In this document: positions 34,803 through 43,910 of the stretch, in pieces | Numbering within the stretch: the stretch's first letter is position 1 | How the letters are laid out: each line of letters opens with the position of its first letter | Source: Sphingobium sp. CCH11-B1 | GTDB lineage: Bacteria; Pseudomonadota; Alphaproteobacteria; Sphingomonadales; Sphingomonadaceae | Assembly (NCBI RefSeq): GCF_001556865.1 | Contig: NZ_LSJY01000032.1 | Location: 1-52,672, forward strand | Direction: 5' to 3' | DNA: 52,672 nucleotides | Notes under the pieces: model-generated | The model's input: the letters and a program-made list of their open reading frames with translations, nothing else | Database searches by the model: none | Told to the model about the DNA's origin: nothing | Program-made: the position numbers and the translations under genes

Positions 34803-35711
34803 CTACTCTGATTGTAATGCCGCCTGATATTCGGCAATGAGTCTCTCACAGATGGATCGGGCCGGTTGGACGGCAGTGGTAGCGCCGACACCGTGGCCTG
34901 CCGACCAGATCGTCTTCCAGGCCTTGGCCTCCTCCGAAACCGAAAGCGCGCCATGTGGCTCAGGGAGAGTCGCGGCTTCCAGCGAGGGCCGGAGAAAATT
35001 GGCCCCGACGCCGGTGACCCGGTCCGTATAGACGATATCCGCTGGTCCGGCCCCGATCACCATGTCTTTCTGTGCCGGCGAGGCGAGACTCTCTTCCGAC
35101 GCGATGAAGTGGGATCCGATATAGGCAAGATCGGCCCCCATCATCTGCGCGGCCGCGATCTGGTGGCCGCGCGTGATGGCGCCGGAAAGCGCCAGCGGCC
35201 CCTGGAAGAAGCGCCGTATCTCGTCAACCAGTGCGAACGGGCTCATCGTGCCGGCATGTCCCCCCGCGCCGGCAGCGACCGCGATCAGACCGTCGACGCC
35301 AGCTTCGAGCGCCTTTTCCGCATGACGCACGTTCGTCACGTCGTGAAAGACCAGCCCGCCATAGCCCTGAACCACCTGGACAAGATCCGCGACGGCGCCG
35401 AGCGAGGTGATGACCAATGGCACATGGTGCCGAACGATCAGTTCCAGATCGGCGTCGAGCCTCGGATTGCTCTTATGGACGATGAGGTTGACGCCGAAGG
35501 GCGCCGCTCCCGGCATGGGAGCCAGCCGCTCCTCGATTTCATCCAGCCATTCACCGAAACCTTCGCTGGTCCGCTGATTGAGCGCCGGGAACGTGCCAAG
35601 CAGTCCCGCCTCGCAGCAACTGACGACAAGGTCCGGTCCCGACACAAGGAACATCGGCGCAACGATGGCTGGAATGGCCAGCCGCTTTTCGAGGCTTGCC
35701 GGAAGCGTCAA
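34803..35711 (-). CDS. Nitronate monooxygenase / 2-nitropropane dioxygenase-family flavoprotein
   Basis: The protein has about 303 residues. It has the FMN TIM-barrel pattern with LAIPAIVAPMFLVSGPDLVVSCCEAGLLG at the start, GVNLIVHKSN, VAAGAGGHAGTMSPFALVDEI and ALSGAITRGHQIAAAQMMGADLAYIGSHF. I start it at TTG 35711 (TTGACGCTTCCG), whose first bases overlap the TGA stop of the acyl-CoA dehydrogenase gene (a TTGA overlap); this keeps the conserved N-terminal strand. Such enzymes oxidise alkyl nitronates, but in beta-oxidation clusters they may act as enoyl reductases or on a propionate-3-nitronate-like toxin. Confidence 0.85.
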   Translation of the reverse strand: MTLPASLEKRLAIPAIVAPMFLVSGPDLVVSCCEAGLLGTFPALNQRTSEGFGEWLDEIEERLAPMPGAAPFGVNLIVHKSNPRLDADLELIVRHHVPLVITSLGAVADLVQVVQGYGGLVFHDVTNVRHAEKALEAGVDGLIAVAAGAGGHAGTMSPFALVDEIRRFFQGPLALSGAITRGHQIAAAQMMGADLAYIGSHFIASEESLASPAQKDMVIGAGPADIVYTDRVTGVGANFLRPSLEAATLPEPHGALSVSEEAKAWKTIWSAGHGVGATTAVQPARSICERLIAEYQAALQSE

Positions 35712-37498
35712 AACACGTCGTCTTCCAGCGCCATCAGCGACTTCTTGCCCGCCTTGATCGCCAGGAAGCTGGCCGTCGCCTGCGGCAGGATGCGCTCGAA
35801 GAAGAACGTCGCCGTCTTGATCTTGGCATCGTAGAAGCGCTTGTCCTCGCTGCCGAAGAAGAGCTGCAAGCCTGCAATCTTGGTCGCCTTGGCAAAGCAA
35901 TAGCCCATGGCCACCAGGCCCATCAGACGCAGATAGTCCGCCGACGCCGCGCCCGCCTCTTCGGGATCCTTGAGTGCCCGCTGCGCGACCGTGGCCGTCG
36001 AAAGCTGCAGCGCCCCGAACGCCTTGGCGAGCGCCTCGACCATCGGCTTCATCGGTCCGTCGACGTTGTTTTCCTCGATGAAAGCCGACACCGGATGGAA
36101 GAAGCTGCGCAGATAGCGGCCCATATGGGCGCCGAGCTTGCGGCCGACGAGATCGAGCGCCTGAACGCCGTTCGTCCCCTCATAGATCATGGTGATCCGG
36201 GCATCACGGGCATATTGCTCGACGCCGCTTTCGCGGATGTAGCCGTGGCCGCCATAGCATTGGACAGCGAGGTTCGCACTGTCGAACGCAAGGTCGGTGA
36301 AGAGCGCTTTGACGACGGGGGTCATGAGCGCGATGAAGTCACTCGCACGCTGGCGCACTTCGGGTTCGGGAGAATGTTTTTCCGCGTCCAGCGCGCGCGA
36401 GACCCAGGCCGAGAGCGCCCGGCACCCCTCATTATAGGCCCGCATCGTCATCAACATGCGGCGAACATCGGGATGGACGATGATCGGATCGGCAGCCTGT
36501 TCGGGATATTTGGGGCCCGAGAGCGCCCGGCCCTGAATACGGTCCTTCGCATACCAGGCGGCCGCCTGATACGCGGCTTCACCGACACCGAGGCCCTGAA
36601 TGCCGACAGAGACGCGCTCAGTGTTCATCATCGTGAACATGGCGGCCATGCCCTTGCCCGGCTCGCCGACCAGCCAACCGGTCGAATCGTCGAAGTTCAT
36701 CTGGCAGGTCGCCGACGCCTTGAGACCCATCTTGTGCTCGATCGCGGCGCAGGCGACGCCGTTCGATTGACCGGGAGTGCCGTCCTCCTTGGGAAGATAT
36801 TTGGGAACGAGGAACAGGCTGATGCCCTTTACGCCCTTGGGGGCGTCGGGCAGGCGGGCGAGCACGAGATGGATGATATTCTCGGTCAGGTCATGCTCAC
36901 CGGCGGAGATGAAGATCTTGGAGCCGGTGACCTTGTAGCTGCCATCGCCCTGCGGGACCGCGCGGCTGCGCAGGAGCCCGAGATCGGTACCGCAATGAGG
37001 CTCGGTCAGGCACATCGTGCCGGACCATTGACCGCTTACCATCTTGGGCAGGTAGGCCTGCTTGAGCGCGTCGCTCCCATGGCCCTCGATCGCAGTGGTC
37101 GCACCATGGGTGAGGCCCGGATAGAGGCCGAAGGAAAGGTTGGACGAGCAGATCATCTCTTCGACCAGCTTGTTGACCGCTTCCGGCAGCCCTTGCCCAC
37201 CCCATTCTGGATCGGATGCGAGCGCGGTCCAGCCACCTTCGGCGAATTGCTTATAGGCTTGCGCGAACCCCGCCGGCGTCCGCACAACGCCGTTTTCCAG
37301 ATGGCATCCTTCCTCGTCGCCCGACCGATTGATCGGCAAGAGCACGTCGCGACAGAAGCGCGCCGCCTCCTCGAGGATGGCATCGGTCAGATCCGGCGTG
37401 AACTCCGCCAGCGCGGGAATGTCCCCGAAGCCGTCATCGGCATGGAGTTCGTTGAGCACGAAGCGCATATCGCGCAACGGGGCGTCATAGACTTGCAT
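35708..37498 (-). CDS. Acyl-CoA dehydrogenase (FadE, roughly 600-residue type)
   Basis: From ATG 37498, with AGGAGAT just upstream, the protein has 596 residues (MQVYDAPLRDMRFVLNEL). It has the N-terminal extension of FadE5/DmdC-type enzymes, the FAD motif MCLTEPHCGTDLGLLRSRA, a hinge ITMIYEGTNGVQALDL (about 437) with the catalytic glutamate, and a C-terminal extension. It introduces the trans-2 double bond in acyl-CoA and gives electrons to EtfAB. Neighbours on the same strand are the FadN-like enzyme (45 bases upstream) and nitronate monooxygenase (overlap), so it is part of one operon. Confidence 0.94.
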   Translation of the reverse strand: MQVYDAPLRDMRFVLNELHADDGFGDIPALAEFTPDLTDAILEEAARFCRDVLLPINRSGDEEGCHLENGVVRTPAGFAQAYKQFAEGGWTALASDPEWGGQGLPEAVNKLVEEMICSSNLSFGLYPGLTHGATTAIEGHGSDALKQAYLPKMVSGQWSGTMCLTEPHCGTDLGLLRSRAVPQGDGSYKVTGSKIFISAGEHDLTENIIHLVLARLPDAPKGVKGISLFLVPKYLPKEDGTPGQSNGVACAAIEHKMGLKASATCQMNFDDSTGWLVGEPGKGMAAMFTMMNTERVSVGIQGLGVGEAAYQAAAWYAKDRIQGRALSGPKYPEQAADPIIVHPDVRRMLMTMRAYNEGCRALSAWVSRALDAEKHSPEPEVRQRASDFIALMTPVVKALFTDLAFDSANLAVQCYGGHGYIRESGVEQYARDARITMIYEGTNGVQALDLVGRKLGAHMGRYLRSFFHPVSAFIEENNVDGPMKPMVEALAKAFGALQLSTATVAQRALKDPEEAGAASADYLRLMGLVAMGYCFAKATKIAGLQLFFGSEDKRFYDAKIKTATFFFERILPQATASFLAIKAGKKSLMALEDDVF

Positions 37499-37543
37499 AT
37501 TTATATCTCCTGACCAGTCGGCCCTCGGGCCGCCGGCCGCCAA

Positions 37544-39895
37544 TCAGTTACGCAGCGGCTTGCCGGTGACGAGCATCTGCTCGACGCGCGCCTGGGTCCG
37601 CGGGTCGCGCACCAGTTGCATGAAGGCCTTGCGCTCGAGCGCCAGCAGATCCTCTTCGGTCACGATGTCGATCAGATCCTTCTCGCCGCCCGTCAGGACG
37701 TCGGCGAGCGCGCCGGACACGACACCATCGTAGGAGGTTGCGAGGCCACGGGCCTGGAATCCTTCGACAGCCATCGAAAGAGCGGACTTGCCTCCCGCGC
37801 CAGGCAAGCGGAATTCCGGAGCCACGGGCGGTTTGTAACCGTCCGCCAGTTCCAGTGCCTTCGCCTTGGCATCCGCCAGCAGGCGGTCGCGGTTCATCGT
37901 GATGCCGTCCGACGGACGCAGGAAGCCATGCTCCTTCGCCTCGGCGGCCGACTTTGCCACAGTGGCCGTCGATACCGTCTCGAACACCTTGGCAACGGCC
38001 GGCATCGGCCCCTTGGGCATGCCGGGACTGGAGCGCCAGCGATCGATCATTTCACCGCATCCGCCCCAGCCAGGGATCAGGCCCACGCCGCACTCGACCA
38101 GACCCACATAGCTTTCGGCATGGGCCTGCACGGCATCACTGTTGAGCAGGATCTCGCAACCACCGCCCAACGCCATGCCGGCCGGCGCGCTCACGACCGG
38201 GAACGGCGCATATTTGAGCGCCTTGTAGGCCTGCTGCCCGCCCGCGACGAGCTTTTCGATCTCGCCCCATGCCGCGATGTTCAGCGCGAACAGGGCAAGG
38301 CCGAGATTGGCGCCAGCAGAGAAATTGCTGCCCTCATTATAGACGACGAGCGCCTTGAACTTGTCCTGCACGACCGGGATCGCCTGACCGATCAGCTTCA
38401 TCACATCGCCGTCGAGCGCGTTCATCTTGCCGGTGAACTCAAGGCAGGCAACGCCGTCGCCGACATCCCAGAGTGCCGCCGAGCCATTTTTGAGGATCGG
38501 CTGGCTATGAAGCTTGATGTCTTCCAGCAGCAGCACGCCCTCGGGCCGCACGACATCATGATAGTCGCCGGCGGCATCGAGATATTGCCGACGGCCGTCC
38601 TGCACCCGGTAGAATGGCCGATCTCCGGCTACCTTGAGGATCGCGGGAACATCCCGCCCCTCGGCCGCCAGCCGTTCGGCGAGCTTGCCCGGCCCGAGGC
38701 GATCGATCAGTTCGAACGGCCCGAACTTCCAGTTGTAGCCGAGCTTCATCGCGTCATCGATGCCGACGATGTTGTCCGCAGCTTCACCGACCAGACTCGC
38801 GGCATAGGAAAGAACCTTGCCGAGAATTTCCCAGGCATAGGCGCCGACCTTGCCGGGCGCAGCAACCAATGCTGCCAGGTCCTTCTCGGCCCGGCCCGGC
38901 AAGGAAGCCGGCTTCACCGATACGCGATATTCGCCGGTCGCGAGATCGAGCGCTTTCTTGGTCTTCGTCGCCTTGTCGAACGCGTAGAAACCGCCCTTGC
39001 CCTTCCGCCCGGTAAAGCCTTCCGCGATCATCCTGTCGACGAGCGGCATCGGCCTCACCGTGTCGAAATAGGCGTCACCTGCCGGCAGCGTCGAGGACAG
39101 GCTCTTCGTGAGCAGCGGCATGAGGTCGACGCCAACGAGATCGACAAGGCCGAAAATGCCGGTCTTGGGCACGCCCATCGGCTTTCCGCCGATCTGGTCG
39201 GCTTCCTCCACCGTCAGCCCCTGGTCCATCGCGGCATTGATCGCGACGGCCAGCCAGTAGGTACCGATGCGATTGGCGATGAAGCCCGGCGTGTCCCGCG
39301 CCGGCACGATGCGCTTGCCGAGCTTTCGATCGACGAAATCCGAGACGCGCCTCGCCACAGCCGTATCAGTGTCGGGGCCGGTCACGATTTCGATGAGCCG
39401 CATGTAGCGCGGCGGATTGAAGAAATGGGTGATCAGGAAGTCCTGTTTGAACTGATCGTCCCGCCCCTCGACCAGATGGCCAAGCGGAATCGTCGAGGTA
39501 TTGGACGATACCGCCGTGCCCGGACGCTTGAGCTGCTCGAGCTTGGCGTAGAGCGCCTGCTTGATGTCGAGCCGTTCGACGATCGCCTCGACGATCCAGT
39601 CGCATTCGGCCACCCGCTCGAGATGGTCGTCGATATTGCCCGTTTCAACGAGCTTCGCCGCAGCCTTCGACATGAAGGGCGCCGGATCGGTCTTCAGCAT
39701 CTTCGCGACCGCACCCTTCGCCACGGCGTCACGATCGCCGCCCTCCTTGGGCACGATATCGAGCAGCAGCACCGGCACGCCGGCATTGGCGACCTGCGCT
39801 GCGATGCCGGCGCCCATGACGCCTGCGCCGATCACGCAGACCTTTTTGATGGTTTCCGGCGGGGCGCCGACTGGCTTGATGGCCTGCTCGCTCAT
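37544..39895 (-). CDS. Bifunctional 3-hydroxyacyl-CoA dehydrogenase / enoyl-CoA hydratase (FadN-like)
   Basis: The 783-residue enzyme has the dehydrogenase domain first, with VCVIGAGVMGAGIAAQVANAG (NAD motif 23-28) and HFFNPPRYMRLIEIVTG (catalytic His), then the HCDH C-domain. The crotonase domain follows (FSAGANLGLALFALN about 525; PAGMALGGGCEILLNSDAVQAHAE about 572). This domain order is that of Bacillus FadN rather than of Escherichia FadB, in which the hydratase comes first. The order fadA-fadN-fadE here also mirrors the fadNAE set. The start overlaps the thiolase stop (ATGA 39892-39895). It hydrates trans-2-enoyl-CoA and oxidises the product to 3-ketoacyl-CoA. Confidence 0.93.
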   Translation of the reverse strand: MSEQAIKPVGAPPETIKKVCVIGAGVMGAGIAAQVANAGVPVLLLDIVPKEGGDRDAVAKGAVAKMLKTDPAPFMSKAAAKLVETGNIDDHLERVAECDWIVEAIVERLDIKQALYAKLEQLKRPGTAVSSNTSTIPLGHLVEGRDDQFKQDFLITHFFNPPRYMRLIEIVTGPDTDTAVARRVSDFVDRKLGKRIVPARDTPGFIANRIGTYWLAVAINAAMDQGLTVEEADQIGGKPMGVPKTGIFGLVDLVGVDLMPLLTKSLSSTLPAGDAYFDTVRPMPLVDRMIAEGFTGRKGKGGFYAFDKATKTKKALDLATGEYRVSVKPASLPGRAEKDLAALVAAPGKVGAYAWEILGKVLSYAASLVGEAADNIVGIDDAMKLGYNWKFGPFELIDRLGPGKLAERLAAEGRDVPAILKVAGDRPFYRVQDGRRQYLDAAGDYHDVVRPEGVLLLEDIKLHSQPILKNGSAALWDVGDGVACLEFTGKMNALDGDVMKLIGQAIPVVQDKFKALVVYNEGSNFSAGANLGLALFALNIAAWGEIEKLVAGGQQAYKALKYAPFPVVSAPAGMALGGGCEILLNSDAVQAHAESYVGLVECGVGLIPGWGGCGEMIDRWRSSPGMPKGPMPAVAKVFETVSTATVAKSAAEAKEHGFLRPSDGITMNRDRLLADAKAKALELADGYKPPVAPEFRLPGAGGKSALSMAVEGFQARGLATSYDGVVSGALADVLTGGEKDLIDIVTEEDLLALERKAFMQLVRDPRTQARVEQMLVTGKPLRN

Positions 39896-41028
39896 TCCGC
39901 CGCCTCCAGCACGGTGGCGATGCCCTGACCGCCGCCGATGCACTGGGTGGCAAGCGCATAGCTGCCGCCTTCGCGCTTCAGCAGAGCCGCGGCCTTGCCC
40001 ACGATCCGCGCACCGGTCGCCCCCAGAGGGTGGCCTATCGCGATGGCGCCGCCGTCCAGATTGACCTTCGACTGGTCAAGCCCCAGGTCGCTGATGCAGG
40101 CCAGTGACTGGCTCGCAAAGGCTTCGTTGAGCTCGACAACGTCAAGCTGGTCCACACTGAGCCCCGCCCGCTGCAGCGCCTTGCGCGAGGCCTCGACCGG
40201 TCCGATGCCCATGATCTCCGGCTGGCAGCCAGAGACAGCAACCGACTTGATGCGGGCAAGGATCGGCAGTCCATGCGCGCGCGCATAATCCTCGCTCGTG
40301 ACCAGGATTGCGCTTGCGCCATCGGTCAGCGGCGAGGACGTTCCCGCCGTTACCGTGCCGTCCTGGCTGAAGGCCGGCTTCAGCCCGGCGAGGGTTTCCG
40401 TCGTCGTGCCGGCACGCGGCGTGCCATCCTTGTCGACCACGCCCGCCTTGGTCGTGATCGGCACGATCTCGGCCTCGAGCTTGCCGGCCGCGATAGCCGC
40501 GGCCGCCTTGTCCTGACTGGCGACCGCAAAGGCTTCCTGCTGGGCACGGGTGATCTGATATTTGGTCGCGACATTCTCCGCCGTGTCGCCCATGCCCATA
40601 TAGGCGGCGCTCTTCTTCGCGAGCTCGGGGTTCGGCAGCGGATTGAACCCCATCATCGGCACGCGGCTCATCGACTCCACGCCCGCGCAGATGAAGGCCT
40701 CGCCGGCGCCAAGCTGAATCTGGCCCGCAGCGATGTGGACCGAGCTCATCGACGATCCGCAGAAGCGATTAACGGTCATGCCGCCGACAGAGAGCGGCAG
40801 GTCGGCGAGAAGACCGATAAGGCGCGCGATGTTGAAGCCCTGCTCGCCTTCAGGAAAAGCGCAGCCCAGCACGATATCCTCGATATCTTCGGCCTTCACG
40901 CCGGTCTGCTGAATCAGTCCGCGAATGACCTGAGCGGCCAGATCGTCAGGGCGGACGCGCGCCAGCGCGCCCTTGCCTGCCAGGTGAAAGGGGGACCGGG
41001 CATAGCCCGCAACAACCACATTACGCAT
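39892..41028 (-). CDS. fadA: Acetyl-CoA acyltransferase (thiolase)
   Basis: The protein has about 378 residues with the complete thiolase triad: nucleophile cysteine in NRFCGSSMSSV (about 90), histidine in AIGHPLGATGAR (about 335) and second cysteine in ATQCIGGGQG (about 365). NEAFASQSLA and the glutamine/alanine loops fit 3-ketoacyl-CoA thiolases. It splits 3-ketoacyl-CoA with CoA to give acetyl-CoA. I prefer ATG 41028 (MRNVVVAGYARSPF), preceded by GGAGAGG, over ATG 41058. It is the first gene of the minus-strand operon and faces the DUF3422 gene across a region holding the palindrome TGACGT-TT-ACGTCA. Confidence 0.93.
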   Translation of the reverse strand: MRNVVVAGYARSPFHLAGKGALARVRPDDLAAQVIRGLIQQTGVKAEDIEDIVLGCAFPEGEQGFNIARLIGLLADLPLSVGGMTVNRFCGSSMSSVHIAAGQIQLGAGEAFICAGVESMSRVPMMGFNPLPNPELAKKSAAYMGMGDTAENVATKYQITRAQQEAFAVASQDKAAAAIAAGKLEAEIVPITTKAGVVDKDGTPRAGTTTETLAGLKPAFSQDGTVTAGTSSPLTDGASAILVTSEDYARAHGLPILARIKSVAVSGCQPEIMGIGPVEASRKALQRAGLSVDQLDVVELNEAFASQSLACISDLGLDQSKVNLDGGAIAIGHPLGATGARIVGKAAALLKREGGSYALATQCIGGGQGIATVLEAAE

Positions 41029-41082
41029 CGATGATAGCCTCTCCAGGGAATCGGACATTTGATTACCTAATGGTGCGTGAAA

Positions 41083-41096
41083 TGACGTTTACGTCA
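41083..41096. promoter_or_regulatory. Palindrome upstream of the thiolase operon
   Basis: TGACGT-TT-ACGTCA is an inverted repeat with 6-base arms and a 2-base centre, 55 bases upstream of the thiolase start. It resembles sites of MerR-family regulators of acyl-CoA catabolism (LiuR type), and a MerR gene is at 45659. A related looser site (TTGACTTACC...TACGTCA, 42061-42079) lies before the DUF2147-fadL operon. The assignment to that regulator is inference. Confidence 0.6.
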
Positions 41097-41310
41097 ACTA
41101 AAATCTTTGGCACTCTTCTCACGCCGTCGAGGGAATCGTCATGCACCGGTTCCCGGGAGGCTTGATATCGGAGGTCTTGGCCGAGGAACGTACGGATGCT
41201 CGCCAGTGAAAAACCGCGCACTCTCATCCCGGCGATGATGCTCGCGCCCGTCTTATCGACGGCTGCGCCTCTCCCCAAGCGCCACTGCACCTGTTTTCGA
41301 AGGCGCACAC

Positions 41311-41955
41311 ATGCGATTTTCTGAGCATCCCCTCCGGCGTCAGATCGTCGGCGAAATGCATCTGCGCCGTTTTCCTGCACTCGAATTGCCCGCCATGGCA
41401 TTTCAGACGGTTCGCCTGGTCGATGAGAATGACCGGGAGAAGGAATGGCTGATCCTGGAGCAGCGATGTGCCTCTGGACTCGATCGCAACCTGCGCCACC
41501 TGGAAACGGAGTGGTCCGCCAACGGGCGGCTGGCCTGGGAAAGGCACAGTGAAGCGGTCACCACGACGCTAACGTCAACCTCGGTCAGCGCGGACGCGCA
41601 GTTCTGGTCTGCTCCCGACGTCGGCCCCTTCAGTGATACCTTGCAGTGGATGGAAACGCTGCCGGGCCTGGTCATCCGCGCAACCCACATCGTCGTTGTG
41701 GCGAACGATAGCTACGCCGAGCCGGTTGTCGATCGGGCCGACTTCCATCCGGGCCATCTCGTCTCCTGCATCATCGGGGATAGCGTCCGGATCTGGAGCG
41801 ACTTTCGCATTCACGCCGGCGGCTACGGGCGCCTGGTCGTTGCCGCGAACGGGGCGGCTGACGGCGAAGTGTCGCGTTCCATCCAGCGCATTCAGGAACT
41901 GGGCAATTATCGCAATCTTTCCTTGCTTGAAGGCGCGCAAAGATCAATAGCTTGA
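41311..41955 (+). pseudogene. DUF3422 family protein, N-terminal half only
   Basis: The 214-residue frame begins naturally (MRFSEHPLRRQIVGEMHLRRFPAL) and matches the N-terminal half of DUF3422 membrane proteins: LAWERHSEAVTTTLTS, WMETLPGLVIRATHIVV, VWSDFRIHAGGYGRLVVAA-like RIWSDFRIHAGGYGRLVVA, and SIQRIQELGNYRNLSLLEG. Full members have about 420 residues and end in two transmembrane helices; here the frame stops at 41953 and no continuation is visible in other frames. It is either a truncated gene or a natural short form; I favour truncation. It is divergent from the thiolase operon. Confidence 0.65.
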
Positions 41956-42165
41956 CGGCGTCACACACGAACACGCCCGAACGCTGACGACGGGGCCAGC
42001 AGCGCCTGACCCTCCAATTCGCACACAACCTAATAGGCATTTTGATGACGCATTGAGCTATTGACTTACCTATACGTCATCGAGATGGTTATGGGACGCT
42101 GATTCGCCGCATATTGGCTCCAGACGTGAAACAGACGGTCGCCTGAAGGCGCGCGGAGAGGAACG

Positions 42166-42570
42166 ATGTCGATCATTCTGACACTACTGGCTTCGAGCAC
42201 TGCATTGCCCGCCGACACCGTTGTCGGTCGCTGGCAAACCGAGAGCCATCATGGCGTCGTGGAAATCACCCGCTGCGGGCAATCAATCTGTGGTGCCTTG
42301 ATCAGTTCCGACGGGATCAAAGCCAACCCCGAACTACGTGACGAAAAGAACAAGACCGCTGCGTTGCGCGGTCGTCCGCTTCGTGGATTGCAGATGCTGC
42401 AGGGTTTTACGTGGAAGTCGGGCAGTTGGTCGGGTGGCTCCATCTACAACGCTGAGGATGGCGGCACATACAGCGCGACGGTCACATTAGCCGATCGGGA
42501 TCATTTGCGCCTCAAGGGCTGCATCGTCTGGCCCCTTTGCAAGACGCAGACATGGACGCGCATCCGATAA
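42166..42570 (+). CDS. DUF2147 family protein
   Basis: The 134-residue protein has a short hydrophobic start (MSIILTLLASSTALPAD, a weak signal peptide) and the DUF2147 domain VVGRWQTESHHGVVEITRCGQSICGALISS, ending in LRLKGCIVWPLCKTQTWTRIR. It has a good GAGAGGA ribosome site. It is the first plus-strand gene before fadL, with 38 bases between. The other DUF2147 protein (19012-19413) shares the closing GC...C...WT pattern. Its function is unknown; co-occurrence with FadL suggests an envelope role. Confidence 0.8.
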   Translation: MSIILTLLASSTALPADTVVGRWQTESHHGVVEITRCGQSICGALISSDGIKANPELRDEKNKTAALRGRPLRGLQMLQGFTWKSGSWSGGSIYNAEDGGTYSATVTLADRDHLRLKGCIVWPLCKTQTWTRIR

Positions 42571-42608
42571 GCACGAGGAATTTGACAATCACGAAAGGGG
42601 AGACGGGC

Positions 42609-43910
42609 GTGGCAGGCAAAAATTGGAAAGTTGGGATCGCAACATCGGCCCTGGCGGCTGGATTGCTCGCGCCGCAAGCCGCGAGCGCGCAGGCCTTTTA
42701 CCTTCAGGAACAATCGTCCAGAGGTGCCGGACGAGCCTTTTCGGGCGAGGTCGCCGACCAGGGCGTACAGTCCCTCTGGTGGAATCCCGCTGCGATCGCA
42801 GGCATGGAAGGAGTCGATGCCCACCAGGCCGTAAGCATAATCCTTCCCAAAGGGTCGGTTGACAATGTCAACACGCTCATTGTCCGTCCCGGGCAGTCGG
42901 CTGCGGCTGTAGGCGGGAGCCAACGCTCTCGTGATCCGATCAATAATGGCGTACTACCCTCCGGCGCGATAGCCGTCGGCCTGACATCACGGCTCGCTTT
43001 GGGGCTGACCGTCGCCTCCCCTTATAGCTTCACAACCAATTATGATGCCGACAGCTGGGCACGGTATAGCGCCGACAAGACCAAGCTGCGAACATACGAC
43101 ATCCAGCCATCGATCGCCTACCTCGTTACGCCAAATCTCAGCATCGGCGCCGCGCTTAATATCGAATATGCCGACGCATCATTGTCCAACTATCTGCCGA
43201 ACCTATCGCCTCTTCTCGCCGACGGCCACCAGGAGCTGAAAGGCAATGGTTGGGATCTGGGCTGGTCGGCCGGGCTGCAATATCGCGCCGGCCCCGTGCA
43301 ACTGGGCGCCAGCTACAAGTCGAGCGTGAAGCATAATCTCGATGGTTCGGTGACGACGACCGGTCTTCTTGGTCCGCTCGCCGGGCAAAACAGCGTAGTG
43401 AATGCAAACGCCACGTTCGAGACCCCCTGGCAGGCGATCTTCGGAGCGCGCGTGGCGGTGTCGCCCAAGGTCACCCTCAACGGTCAGGTGACCCGCATGG
43501 GTTGGTCGAAATTCGACGCTATCCGGCTCGGCGCGCCGCTCAACGTTTCAATCCCGGAAAATTACCGGGACACGTGGAGCTTCGCAGGCGGCATCGATTA
43601 TGCGGTCACACCGGCCTGGACCGTTCGTGCCGGCGTTCAACACGCCCAGACCCCGACGCGCAACGGCAATCGGGACGCTCGAGTGCCCGACAGCAACCGG
43701 TGGAATTTCGCTGCCGGCACAAGCTATGCCGTGTCTTCCCGGTTCACGCTCGATGCGGGCGCAGCGTATATCACGTTCAAGGATACGACTATTGATCGCA
43801 CGACAGCGGCCTATGCCGGCACGGCCGTGCAGACGCCGATCCTGATGGACGGCAAGCTCGAGGACGCGCACGCCGTCGTGCTGTCGCTCGGCGGACGTTT
43901 CCACTTCTGA
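42609..43910 (+). CDS. fadL: FadL-type outer-membrane long-chain fatty acid transporter
   Basis: I start at GTG 42609, preceded by GGGGAG, which gives a clean signal peptide (MAGKNWKVGIATSALAAGLLAPQAASAQ) and a mature N-terminus AFYLQEQSSRGAGRAFSGEVAD, the hatch motif of the FadL/OmpP1 family (GAGRAFSG, WWNPAAIAG). Beta-strand alternation fills the rest, and the last residue is F, as in outer-membrane barrels. It lets hydrophobic acids enter by lateral diffusion. The gene's stop shares a base with the start of fadD (TGATG), so both are one operon. An upstream ATG at 42537 lacks a signal peptide at the right place. Confidence 0.9.
   Translation: MAGKNWKVGIATSALAAGLLAPQAASAQAFYLQEQSSRGAGRAFSGEVADQGVQSLWWNPAAIAGMEGVDAHQAVSIILPKGSVDNVNTLIVRPGQSAAAVGGSQRSRDPINNGVLPSGAIAVGLTSRLALGLTVASPYSFTTNYDADSWARYSADKTKLRTYDIQPSIAYLVTPNLSIGAALNIEYADASLSNYLPNLSPLLADGHQELKGNGWDLGWSAGLQYRAGPVQLGASYKSSVKHNLDGSVTTTGLLGPLAGQNSVVNANATFETPWQAIFGARVAVSPKVTLNGQVTRMGWSKFDAIRLGAPLNVSIPENYRDTWSFAGGIDYAVTPAWTVRAGVQHAQTPTRNGNRDARVPDSNRWNFAAGTSYAVSSRFTLDAGAAYITFKDTTIDRTTAAYAGTAVQTPILMDGKLEDAHAVVLSLGGRFHF

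Noticed and set aside
35696..39928. Very long plus-strand frames (605 and 770 codons) opposite fadE and fadN
   Set aside because: Both are mirror frames of well-conserved beta-oxidation enzymes in high-GC DNA.
41565..41585. Another TGACG-like palindrome (GACGCTAACGTC)
   Set aside because: It lies inside the DUF3422 coding frame and is imperfect, so it is unlikely to be an operator.
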